The notes beneath the pieces are model-generated. The model made no database searches, was not told the DNA's origin, and saw only the letters and a list, made by a program, of their open reading frames with translations. From assembly GCA_047495785.1 (NCBI GenBank), contig JBLDXI010000016.1, positions 620,001 to 684,000 on the forward strand: a stretch of DNA of 64,000 bases, read 5' to 3'. Position numbers and translations under genes: made by a program. Of this stretch, positions 12,241-21,270 are shown one piece after another; position 1 is the first letter of the stretch; each line of letters opens with the position of its first letter. Origin of the DNA: Lepidodermella squamata (taxonomy: Eukaryota; Gastrotricha).

Positions 12241-12690
12241 CCACGGTTGTACCATACAAATATAGCATTCGCTTCAAAAATATTGTGTTAGTAGGTATGC
12301 CCACGCAATATTTTTTGATACAGCACTCGTAAATCGTTTTTATAATATCTGAACTCGCCGTACTCGATTTACTCATCTCCACTCGTCTTCGACTCGTTCC
12401 GATTCGTAAATCTCGGCCGGCTCCGTTCAGATATAGACTCTTTATTCGTGCTATATCATACAAATATAGCATTCGCTTCAAAAATATTGTGTTAGTAGAT
12501 GCGCTCATATCGATTCACTCGATTTATTCATCTCCAATCGTTTTGGAATCGTTGGAATGAAAGCGAGCTGCGAAGAGTAAATCGAGTACGGCGAGTTCAG
12601 ATATAAACGATTTACGAGTGCTGTATCAAAAAATATTGCATGAGCACATGTACTCGATCTATATTTTTGAAACGAATGCTATATTTATGC
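12240..12690. repeat. Palindromic element with three related arms
   Basis: An arm at 12305-12374 (TTTTTTGATACAGCACTCGT, CTCGCCGTACTCGATTTACT) is inverted at 12575-12640. The flanking words AAATATAGCATTCGCTTC occur directly at about 12260 and 12469 and inverted near 12660. The arrangement is that of a MITE or fold-back element of about 450 bp. No coding. Confidence 0.7.
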
Positions 12691-13060
12691 TTTATGAGAG
12701 GTCGCCTATTGTCTCCCGCTCCTCTTAGAAACTCACTAGCCTGCCCTGTTTCTCATGCAAATCAGAAGAAGTTTTCGGAATTCGGAATTCTATGCCAATT
12801 CTGAGCCAATTTCGCCTTCTATCATCAAAAGACAAATTTTCCTCAGAATTTATAAATTTGGCATAGCTAGAACCTTCAAATCTGAACCGGGGTGAAATCG
12901 AAATAAATTATGATTCGCGAAAGATTGTCTTTTGCTTCCCGCCCCCTTACTCCTTAGAACTCACTAGACTGAGTCGAGGAAGGTCAGCGAAAAGAAGAAA
13001 ATATATCCGTGCGAAAACGAGCCGCACAAGGAATATCTACTTCCGTTGAAAGCCACAAGC

Positions 13061-13315
13061 TGTCACGGGAACGAGACGATCATGAAACATAAGACAGTCA
13101 AATGCTACCCTTGAGTGACTTTATTGATGAAAACATTGACGATAGACTGAGCACTGATCACTGGCAATATCACAGCTTAAATAATGACAACTAATTAGAT
13201 AGAACGCACTACAAACTACAACATCAGAGCCTAATTATCCATGACGTGATTGTCCTTACAGCATAGATCAGCTTGACCATTATTTCCTCGATGCTCCGCG
13301 TCACCAATCGTTACA
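13061..13315. mobile_element. Solo LTR inside protease exon 4
   Basis: A 255-bp block starts TGTCACGGG and ends CGTTACA, that is TGT...ACA, and is flanked by the direct 5-bp repeat CAAGC (13056-13060 and 13316-13320). Removing the block and one repeat restores alignment with exon 4 of the intact paralogs. These are the hallmarks of an LTR left by recombination. No internal retroviral sequence remains. Confidence 0.8.
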
Positions 13316-14789
13316 CAAGCCCAGCGCTGTCGTCGAAGTTCACTGGGCTACTGGTGCTCGACCCAGACATGCCAGCGCACAGCTTCCGATCTGTGATCGG
13401 TGTCACCGAGGAATTGTATTGTACTTTGCAGGCTGCTCGATTCGATGTATTCAAAACTGTATCCTTAAGATAGGCTGATGTGCTAGTCGATGTAATTGAT
13501 GTCTGTCCTCATCCTGAAACGAGACGAAAGGTGAACAATTGAAATTTCGTAGAGGCAACCTACCCGCAACGTATACTGTCGTGCCTTCTGAATTGCAGAC
13601 GTCAGTACAGGAGATTTTTTTTACATTCCAACCCTTGCTGAAGTCGAGCGGCGTCTTCAGCCTGAGTAACGCAAAATCATAATCCATAGTTGTCAAGTTG
13701 AAGAGAGGATGCCATGTGTAGTCCTCCACATCAACGGATAAGCCTCTATCTGTTGCCGTCCATAAGCTGGCAGAGGTGCGTGATCCGACGTGAACATTGA
13801 CGCGCCATCCAGCATCCTGCCCATAGAAAGCCGCGCTTTAAAAATTCAAAATTCAAATCACCATACTCAGCCCGTTTTCACTAAACTTACTAATGAGGTC
13901 CTGCAGTTGTGAGGATATATCTATCGCTAATGATGGTTCCGGTGACGTACACCGATATTTGGGCCTTGATGAATAATAGTTGCACCTGTGCAGCCCAAGG
14001 GTAGCTAAACAAATCCTTAGAAATATGATAAGTGCAATTTCTAAGCATTCCCCTTACGTATTTATAGACGCATCTGAACCTCCAATGATGTTCGAAGAAG
14101 GCCTCATGGCGTTGTTCCATAACGACTCAGTCGCTCCACAATCTGTTATCGACGCAACATTAGCAGGCGTTGTACTTTGCGCTCGAACGGCCGGACCGTT
14201 GTTCAACTCGACGGCTTTCAGCCTCGCGGCATCACTTGAAGAAGAGGGCGAGCAGGCATCTGAGCGATTTCCAAAGATGGCAAGTATAAAGAAGGTAAGG
14301 CTCAAAAGAAGTCTGACTGATGACATTTTTATGGCTTGGATATAAAAGAATGTTGCAGCGAAAAGGATCAAAGCGAGACTGACAGGTTAGAACGCTTCAG
14401 AACTTGAACGATGTTAGGAAGTTGTTTCATCAGTTTCACTTCCTCGTGGTATTTGTTGCGTCAAAATTCACGGATGTTTTTGAGATTTATTTTTGAGATT
14501 TATTTTATTTTTGAGATATATATTTAGGCATACATGTTGGCATGAAGACGCGGGAAGCACACGTTAAATTGCGCACAGCCTGCAGCCTATACACATCGCA
14601 GCTTTGGTAATTAAAAAAACATGTAGCACGTACAAATTATATTGCTTGCCGTAAATTTCTTGCAGGCTATACTCCAATTTCTGTAGCAAGTGTCACTAAA
14701 CTTGGCAAAAAGACTTTTTACAGGTTAGATAACGAAGCTTATTTACCTAAGATGAGTAGGAAATTATTATATTTTCTTCACGAAAAAAC

Positions 14790-15245
14790 CTTGTTATCAG
14801 AACCGTCAAGGAGTGGCTAATGTTACTAGCATTCGCGGATGATACTGCTCAATTATCGCAAGATTGGGGGAAATTCAGTTAGTTATTGATATTTTTGTTG
14901 AGGCTTGTGGACGCTTGGGTTAAAAATGAATGTTCCAAATTCCAAAAACTAAATTCATGAAAGTACATGACTTTCATAAAACTGACTGCTTTTTTAAATG
15001 TACCTTTCTCTATCTACGAGCAGTTCGCTGAGGAGGTGGATCAGTTTGTTTATTATTCAGGAAGTATAATCACGTATGATGGTAGTTGTAAGGCTGATTG
15101 ACATGAGAAATCGTTTAGAAAAAGCCAACAAAGCCTTTGGCGATATGCGCGAGTGTATTTTTGGCAATCGATCCGTCTCAATCGAGGAAAAAATGAAATG
15201 TTTAAAGGGCGTTGCGGATGCGACTATTATGCATGGCCTTGTGAG
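14790..15245 (+). mobile_element. LINE fragment A: reverse transcriptase C-terminal part
   Basis: In two frames the plus strand reads LLAFADDTAQLS, with the FADD catalytic box of a non-LTR reverse transcriptase. Next come IDIFVEACGRLGLKMNV and, after a gap, YYSGSIITYDG, DMRNRLEKANKAFGDMRECI and SIEEKMKCLKGVADATIMHG. That order is typical of RTE-like or related LINEs. Stops and frame changes show it is dead. It abuts a different LINE at 15250. Confidence 0.8.
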
Positions 15246-15249
15246 GAAT

Positions 15250-16376
15250 AGTGTTATGGAGACCACACTCATGGATAAAGCTGTCTAACGTGCTGTTGAA
15301 AAACGGCGGCCCAAGCTTGAACTCTCACCTCAAACGACTGTTCGAACTTAGCCTGAACTGCGGGTACTTGCCCAGGGCATGGAAAATCGCAATAGTCGTC
15401 CCCGTCTACAAAGAGGGGAAAGACCCTGAGCTGGCTGAGTCCTACAGACCGGTCGCCCTTCTTCCTGCTATCGGAAAATGTCTCGAGTCGCTCGTGACGG
15501 AAGTTTTATTTGATTATCTCACCAGCAATGGCCTTCTTCCTGAACATCAGTTCGGTTTCTGGCGCGGAAAATGTGCCACTGACCCCAGTTTTAGGCTCGT
15601 TAATGACGTAGCTATCGCCCTGGCCCGGCACTGGAAACTCATCGCAGTAGCTCTCGACTTGGTCAAATGTCAAATGGTGCGCCCGCTGGCGCCTAATACT
15701 GCACCCGGAAAAATGCGAAACAATGATTTTTGGTTTTTATAATTCCTTACCCTCGATTCAACTTAGGTTAGGCCCGCGAAAAATCAAACAGGTTCAGCAA
15801 CTGAAGTACCTCGGTCTTCACCTCAACCCGCGACTCAGCTGGGACACCCAGTTGTCGGCAATTTCATCCAAAACCAGGCCGAGAGCCGGCATGTTACGCG
15901 GTATTATGGCTCGAAAAGTCTTGCCAACCAAGCTCGGCATTATGTTTCACAATGCGCTATCCCAAAGCATCATGACATACAGCTCACCAGCATGGGCTTG
16001 CTTACCTAGGTCGTCTCGAAACCGCTTATTCGAGATGCAAGCCAATAGCCTTCGTGCGGCACTAGACTTACCATACGACGCGGACTCGTTCGGAGTACTT
16101 TACCTGTCGGGTGTCAAGTCTATCGAAGACGTCTTCCACGACCGGCTCGTGAGCTACGGCGAAAGATGCCTCCGTTCAGGTGGTGTGATGGCTGAATACC
16201 TAAAATACGTCTGGCAATTGAGCTTTGACGACTTCGGCCGGAACATCATGCAACAGCATTCGCCGGCTTGGAACATTCGCCACTTAGCCGACTCAAACAT
16301 CACATCTTGCGAAACTAGCCCGCGCGGCTGGTTAGAATTTACGAACGACGAGGTTGGCGATATCACCCTAACTTAA
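15250..16376 (+). mobile_element. LINE fragment B: Jockey-like reverse transcriptase with internal deletion
   Basis: The first frame (to 15742) reads LPRAWKIAIVVPVYKEGKDP, SYRPVALLPAIGKCLESLV and LLPEHQFGFWRGKCATD, the finger and palm motifs of a Jockey/CR1-group RT. Around 15670-15740 it jumps to LKYLGLHLNPRLSW, LGIMFHNALSQSIMTYSSPA and a C-terminus ending at 16376, so the segment with the catalytic YxDD box is deleted. Fragment A belongs to another LINE type. Confidence 0.85.
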
Positions 16377-17452
16377 TCTGTTTTTTTTCATTTGTACACA
16401 GGGGAGCAAAGCAACAACCGTAAGCCCTATTTTTACATGACGTGCGTGTCTGTCTCTTTTCCAGGCCTAGGAAAACCTTCGGAATTCTTGGAGTCTGAGC
16501 CTTGAGAGCCTTGAGCCTTTGAGCCTTGTGAACCTTGTGGGATTGTTGACCTTGGGAACGTGAGCTTTCAAAATTGATAAAGTATTAATTGCGAGCCTGT
16601 TGTAGAAAAGCCTTGGTCGCCCTTGGAAACCTGTTCGTACGTCAAAGAAACCGAAATTTCTGGCAATAAAAACAATCAATCGAAACAACATACGAGTTAT
16701 AGCGGCAAAACCGGAAAAAAATATATATTTCTTCGTCAAAAAATTCTAAAAACGAACGATAAAAAAAAATAAATAAAAAAAAAATATTTAAATATCAGTA
16801 ATGTGATGATCAATAATGTAACTTGTAACTCTGACTCATGGACCGAGAGCACCTTCGGGTGGAAGGTCGATAAACAATAAATCTAAAATTTTGCCAAAGC
16901 TGTTAACGCAAAATGGAAAATCAATAATTTGTGGATGAGGCAAAAAATCAGCAAAAAATGGTTATTTACAATTTAATACGCACCCTTTTTCAGCCACTCG
17001 CCATTACGCTCGTAAAAATTGCGTATAGACACGGCTTAAAATTAATTTTTGACATCTCGGCTAAGTCAGGCCAAGTCAGTTAAGTCTCTTCCGGGCGATA
17101 TGGCTTCTTAATTTAAAATAAATATATACATAAATAACTTCGTGAATGCTACAGAGGCGCTACAGACTAAGCATCCGTCAACGAAGCTCTATTTATAATC
17201 TCAAAACACACCCTTCGGTTTTTTTCCAAACTACTTTTATTTTGAAGTATCAATCTCGAGCTATATCTGCATTTTTCCAAATTTGCGGCCGGCCTTCTGC
17301 CTTCTGTTAATTTTCTAGAATTTTCTATTTCTTGCACATTTCCACAGTAAAATTTAATGGCTATAGTTTTTCGGTGGCGTGAATCTCAACTACTGCTGAT
17401 ATTAAGTCGTCAGAGAGGAATGACTGTACTTGCACCTTGCACGATTTTGCAC
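16377..17452. other. Non-coding; no gene recognised
   Basis: Contains a GAGCCTTGAG-type short repeat at about 16496-16530 and an A-rich run near 16760-16785. It may be LINE 3' sequence and flank. I see nothing else. Confidence 0.4.
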
Positions 17453-17583
17453 GGGTTATAGTGAATTCATTACCTAAATATTTAATTTCGTACCAAAGTC
17501 ATTTAATTCAGTACCAAATCATTTAATTCATTACCAAAATGCTGAATTTCTTACCAAACCTAAAATCATTGAATTTAGTACCA

Positions 17584-17714
17584 TAATAATAATAATAATA
17601 ATGGCTTTATTTATACTCCTTACGACTAAACGTCTCTAACGGTTTCCCGTTTTGAAGGAGTGGGCATTTTACTGCCTAACACAGACACACAGGGAATCAT
17701 GCGCACACACAGGC
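17584..17714 (-). mobile_element. 5'-truncated LINE 3' end inserted in the MULE arm
   Basis: A 131-bp block interrupts the left MULE arm and is flanked by the 9-bp direct repeat TTAGTACCA (17575-17583 and 17715-17723). The opposite arm lacks it and is the empty site. On the minus strand it ends AATAAAGCCATTATTATTAT, a 3' end with an (ATT)n tail. This is a truncated non-LTR insertion younger than the MULE. Confidence 0.82.
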
Positions 17715-17849
17715 TTAGTACCAAATCTATTTAATTCTGTACCAAAACTCATTTAATTCAGTACCAACATGGGTTTAAACGAGAAATTCATTTTATTTGA
17801 TCCTTCATATTCCTACATCATCAACATCGTCGTTTTTGCTCAAAAAAGA

Positions 17850-19328
17850 TCAAATAAACTTGTCATTCGTACTCCAGCGCGGAGCCGACTCTTTTAGGCC
17901 GGCCGACTGGGTTTTTATCTTCACCCCGCTTAGTTCCACGACCACTAGTGGTAGACGAACTAGCGGTAGTGGTACTAGGCTGCTTCGAGCCTCGACCAGC
18001 CGATGCAGAGCTACTCGTTGCGGCGCTGTCTTGGCTTCGGCTGCTACGGCCAGGCTTGGAGGGACTTGGATTGCGACCTTTGCCTCCTCGACCGCGACCA
18101 CGGCTTGCCGATTCTCGACCACTGCTGGCAGCTGATGCTTGGAACTGCTTGATGTGCGACTGCCACTTGCTTTTCGAACCCGCTTCGAGGGAGAAACTGG
18201 CGATCCATCGGAATCGCACAGTGGCTGAAATGTAACGCTTGATTTCTTACGCGGCGGGTAGTCGTAGTCGTCCTCGCCCTCGCCTCCGCTCATGGGCTCG
18301 AAATCTGACTCGTCGTCGCTCTTTTTGCCGCGCTTCTTCTGGGTTTTCAGTACTTTTGCGCGGAACTTCTTGTCGATTTTCTTGACGTTTAGCACATTCG
18401 CCAGGTAAATCGCATGAATACACGGCCTTTTCTTCGACCCATCGAAGCAGGTGCACGCGATACCCCTGTCGGTCTGCTCGAGATGTAGTATTTCCTGACG
18501 ATTCTCGACATATTCCTCGAAAGTTTTCCAGGTAAGCAGCAGTCTCATTGTCGCTTTCTTCTCAAAGTCACTGAAGTCATCTTCCTCGCCTTCCGACGGC
18601 TTTGCGGCGACCAAAAAGACATCGCCCGATTTTCGCTTCTGTGTCGTAAGGAGTTTGAATCGATACGCCGCCACATACATTTTATCCGGAATTTCCGGTT
18701 CAGTCGCGAAGTCGCCATCATGAAACTGAGTGCGTTCGATTATGCCTGGAAGTCGGCCAACAATCGTACGCATGGCCACCCTTACTCGACAAGTTTCTTC
18801 CTTCTTAAATACACCGTTCTTTCCCTCCAAGCCATTGTCGGTGGTGCAAAAAGGCGTCCAACCTTCGTACCATCCCCTTAACGTTCCGTCCTGATACATT
18901 CGTTTGAAATGCACCAAGAAGTCACCCATGTAGGGTTTCTTGGACCATTTGGCGTGAAACAACTTGCACACCCTGTCGAATTCAACCGAATCGTTTGCAA
19001 GTTGAACCTGTTGTAGGTCCTTTTTCACCTGGCGCCAAAGACCCTTTCTTCGCAGTGCGATAATTCTGGTCTTGCAGACTTTTTGAACATGGAACCAGCA
19101 CATAGACCGACGAGCACGCGGGAATTCAGCTTCGGCCGCAGCAGTGATTCCCGGGCAACCGTCGCCCAGGACGAATCTGACGATATCTTCAAGCTCTTCA
19201 GGATCTTCGCGCGTTCGAACGAGCTGATAACCCTCTGCACCGGCAACCAAAAGCGGAACGTTGTCCGGATCCCGGATTATCTTGAAGGTCGCATCGGTTT
19301 GCAAATTTTTCGAAAATCTGTTCAGAAA
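17850..19328 (-). CDS. MULE transposase, catalytic exon with SWIM zinc finger
   Basis: The frame reads LQTDATFKI (first catalytic Asp), LGDGCPGI (second Asp), CWFHVQK, FCTTDNGLEGKNGVFKKEE (candidate catalytic Glu), then a SWIM finger (CTCFDGSKKRPCIHAIYLAN, CxC...CxH) and a basic/acidic tail. This is the DDE transposase of Mutator-like elements. The stretch between the first two Asp motifs is shorter than usual, suggesting an internal deletion. The final 120 codons overlap another frame (17863-18219) that encodes an RGRG-rich tail with an AT-hook-like VGRPKRV; that looks like the original C-terminus, so a frameshift near 18180 is likely. An intron at about 19329-19369 precedes this exon. Probably no longer active. 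Confidence 0.8.
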   Translation of the reverse strand, partial: FLNRFSKNLQTDATFKIIRDPDNVPLLVAGAEGYQLVRTREDPEELEDIVRFVLGDGCPGITAAAEAEFPRARRSMCWFHVQKVCKTRIIALRRKGLWRQVKKDLQQVQLANDSVEFDRVCKLFHAKWSKKPYMGDFLVHFKRMYQDGTLRGWYEGWTPFCTTDNGLEGKNGVFKKEETCRVRVAMRTIVGRLPGIIERTQFHDGDFATEPEIPDKMYVAAYRFKLLTTQKRKSGDVFLVAAKPSEGEEDDFSDFEKKATMRLLLTWKTFEEYVENRQEILHLEQTDRGIACTCFDGSKKRPCIHAIYLANVLNVKKIDKKFRAKVLKTQKKRGKKSDDESDFEPMSGGEGEDDYDYPPRKKSSVTFQPLCDSDGSPVSPSKRVRKASGSRTSSSSKHQLPAVVENRQAVVAVEEAKVAIQVPPSLAVAAEAKTAPQRVALHRLVEARSSLVPLPLVRLPLVVVELSGVKIKTQSAGLKESAPRWSTNDKFI

Positions 19329-19369
19329 CTTTTAATCTCACAAGGCTGATGCTTTCAGATTTAAAATAC

Positions 19370-19690
19370 CTCAATTTTTTGAGCATTTTCCTGGACGAAT
19401 AACAAATCGCGAAAGGCGCGGGATCTTCTTCACCAATCTTGCTTGACAATGCAAGCGCTTGACTTGCGCTTGGCAATGAAAGCTTTGTCTTCTTCTTCTG
19501 GCCCAGGTACTTGGGAATACGGTTCGGTGATTTCCATTAGTTCGACAGAATCGGGAGTACCCACTGCTGTGACCTCTCCGGATGAATCTCGATCACAGGA
19601 AACTCATCATCGTCGATCTCGCCGAAAACCTCTCCGGATGAAGCCGAATTGCCGAAATCCTCGAATGCAACTTCTGAGCCCGCCGATGAA
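19370..19690 (-). pseudogene. Broken N-terminal exon of the MULE transposase
   Basis: A frame starting MSDSDSSAGSEVAFEDFG runs through an acidic region (EIDDDEFPVIEIHPER). It then continues in another frame as TAVGTPDSVELMEITEPYSQ and KAFIAKRKSSACIVKQDW, a stop, and RAFRDLLFVQENAQKIE before a GT donor. The amino-acid character is consistent across frames, so this is the transposase N-terminus with one frameshift and one nonsense change. Confidence 0.6.
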
Positions 19691-20188
19691 TCAGAATCTG
19701 ACATATTCGAAAAGGAAATAATAAACCTATAACACATGTGATTTATTGGTACACAAGACGTAATTGATGTTATACAAAAGTTATGCCAAGTTCCAAAAAT
19801 ATTAAATAATCAGCTGATAAACAGCGAACATTCTTTGAAATGGAAAAAAGAAAATTTACGTTGAAAAACTTGAGAAACACCATCTGCTCACGCGCAAAAT
19901 GAAGTGGACGCGTGTCTATGGGTCAAGGTTCACCTATTAAGACTCAAGTGCTTCGAAAAATATGAATAGCACGTAGCCACAATGCTCAAGGCGATTAGGT
20001 ACTGATTTAAATGAGTTTTGGTACAGAATTAAATAGATTTGGTACTAAATTCAATGATTTTAGGTTTGGTAAGAAATTCAGCATTTTGGTAATGAATTAA
20101 ATGATTTGGTACTGAAATAAATGTTTTGGTACGAAATTAAATGAAATAGGTATTGAATTAAGATTTTCCCATTCAGATTTTATACTAA

Positions 20189-20900
20189 TTAATTGTTGGT
20201 GGGGTACGTATGGATTTTTAACGCAGTGCGATAAGTATTAGCTAAATTCAGTAATTTGTTGAGTGTTACATAATCTACAGATTTACAAGATATAATTACA
20301 GCATTAATTGCATCAATCGCATCATCATTGGATATTTCGTTGAGGCTATTATCAGTCAGTACGTTAGTGTGCCCGCAGCTCAAACACAGGTGGAAAAGCA
20401 GATCCATGACACTATTATATATTTTCGAAGATAAAGTTAAGCTAGTGCTATGTTTGTAACAAAATATGCAACGAAGTCCGAAATTTTTAACGTAACAAAA
20501 AGGTTTGTGTAGCGAGTTGGTCCGAATCATAGCTAGAGTCCTAATATTATTCAGAGACCAGAAAGCTTTTTGCGCACACGAGTAAGTCATCAATTTCGAA
20601 GGCATCATCAGTATATACTGGGTTTGAATATTCTTCTTTCAATTTAGAGATGGTATTATTTTTGTCGTTAATGACCCATATTTCATGCCATTTTGCTAGT
20701 AGCGATAAACCTTCGAATTGAGAAGTGGCTCGAAAAATCTCACCACCTCCTCCCAAACCGTCGATATCGGTTTGCAGATTTTTAAAAATATTTCGATATA
20801 GCTTTTTGTTGCCGTCGATTATATTGAACGCTGTTTTTAGAAGCACGTGTTTGTCCTCGAACTTGATTATTAAATTGATGATTAAATTATTCTCAATTAT
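20189..20900 (-). pseudogene. Unrecognised decayed coding region with a Cys-rich segment
   Basis: Two overlapping frames look like one protein broken by a frameshift near 20560. The upstream frame has LLKTAFNIIDGNKKLYRNIF and FRATSQFEGLSLLAKWHEIW. The downstream frame has GLRCIFCYKH and, about 30 residues on, HLCLSCGHTN, a possible CxxC...CxxC zinc site. It lies between the MULE edge and the Helitron 3' end and could be host sequence or another element. I do not recognise the family. Confidence 0.4.
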
Positions 20901-20965
20901 TAAATTTCAATTAATCATGCGATCAGGTAAAATCTGTAACGAGCTTAAATAACACTAGAAACTAC

Positions 20966-20986
20966 GGCGCGCCCTTAGGGCGCGCC
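20966..20986 (-). terminator. Helitron 3' terminal hairpin
   Basis: GGCGCGCCC-TTA-GGGCGCGCC, a perfect 9-bp stem with a 3-nt loop. On the minus strand it is followed by GTAGTTT and the terminal CTAG at 20958-20955. Position and form match the transposition terminator of Helitrons. Confidence 0.78.
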
Positions 20987-21270
20987 AATGTATAGGTGTT
21001 TTTGCGTCATGTATTCCAGGTTCAAAAAGACGGAAAGTAATGCAATAAAAATATCGTAAAAACTTTATTATTTACAAATCCATAAATGGCGGAAGTAATA
21101 GGCTGAAAGAAGTTGAGCAGTCGATCGTTATACTGGGAAAACATGAGCAAGTAGTTATTTCACGGAGACGCTATACGAAAGGTGTACATTTCGAAAATTG
21201 ACGGGCACACCGTGGGAGCCGGGAAAGCAGAATCTTGAAATACGTTTCCGCAAACACCCATTTACAATAT

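Larger units (their letters stand above)
6147..14326 (-). pseudogene. Dead two-domain serine protease gene inflated by insertions
   Basis: Exons are in family order but spread over 8 kb. Domain 1: signal exon (from 14326), short exon near 13890-14000, exon 3 about 13563-13840, exon 4 about 12957-13510. Domain 2: linker stub near 9857-9897, exon 6 9722-9793, His exon about 9620-9665, exon 8 9430-9569, exon 9 9136-9231, exon 10 6390-6520, exon 11 6147-6331. Lesions: TGG to TGA at the GWG motif of domain 1; a solo LTR in exon 4; most of the linker lost; TAAHC changed to TAAQG; a 1-nt deletion after GWG of domain 2. The last exon still reads CQGDSGGP. GC donors remain at introns 6 and 10. The parts could be two adjacent partial copies, but exon order fits one gene. 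Confidence 0.8.
17453..20170 (-). mobile_element. Mutator-like (MULE) transposon with long repetitive TIRs
   Basis: Inverted arms built of short units (CAGTACCAAATCATTTAATT, AATGCTGAATTTCTTACC) occupy about 17462-17765 and, complemented, about 19995-20166. The left arm is lengthened by a small LINE insertion (17584-17714). Between them lies a Mutator-type transposase on the minus strand. The exact ends and target duplication could not be fixed: both outer edges can be aligned from a GGG, but the flanks do not repeat convincingly. Confidence 0.82.

Noticed and set aside
2163-14326. Array read as an operon
   Set aside because: Each copy has its own signal exon and flank and is separated by kilobases; no trans-splicing signal was seen.
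14054-14371. Upstream ATG (MILFAATFFYIQAIK) as protease start
   Set aside because: Other family members start at the MKS/MSS Met directly before the hydrophobic signal core; the longer start was not used.
17460-17765. CRISPR-like spaced repeats
   Set aside because: Repeat units vary, spacing is irregular, and the block is inverted at the other end of a transposon.
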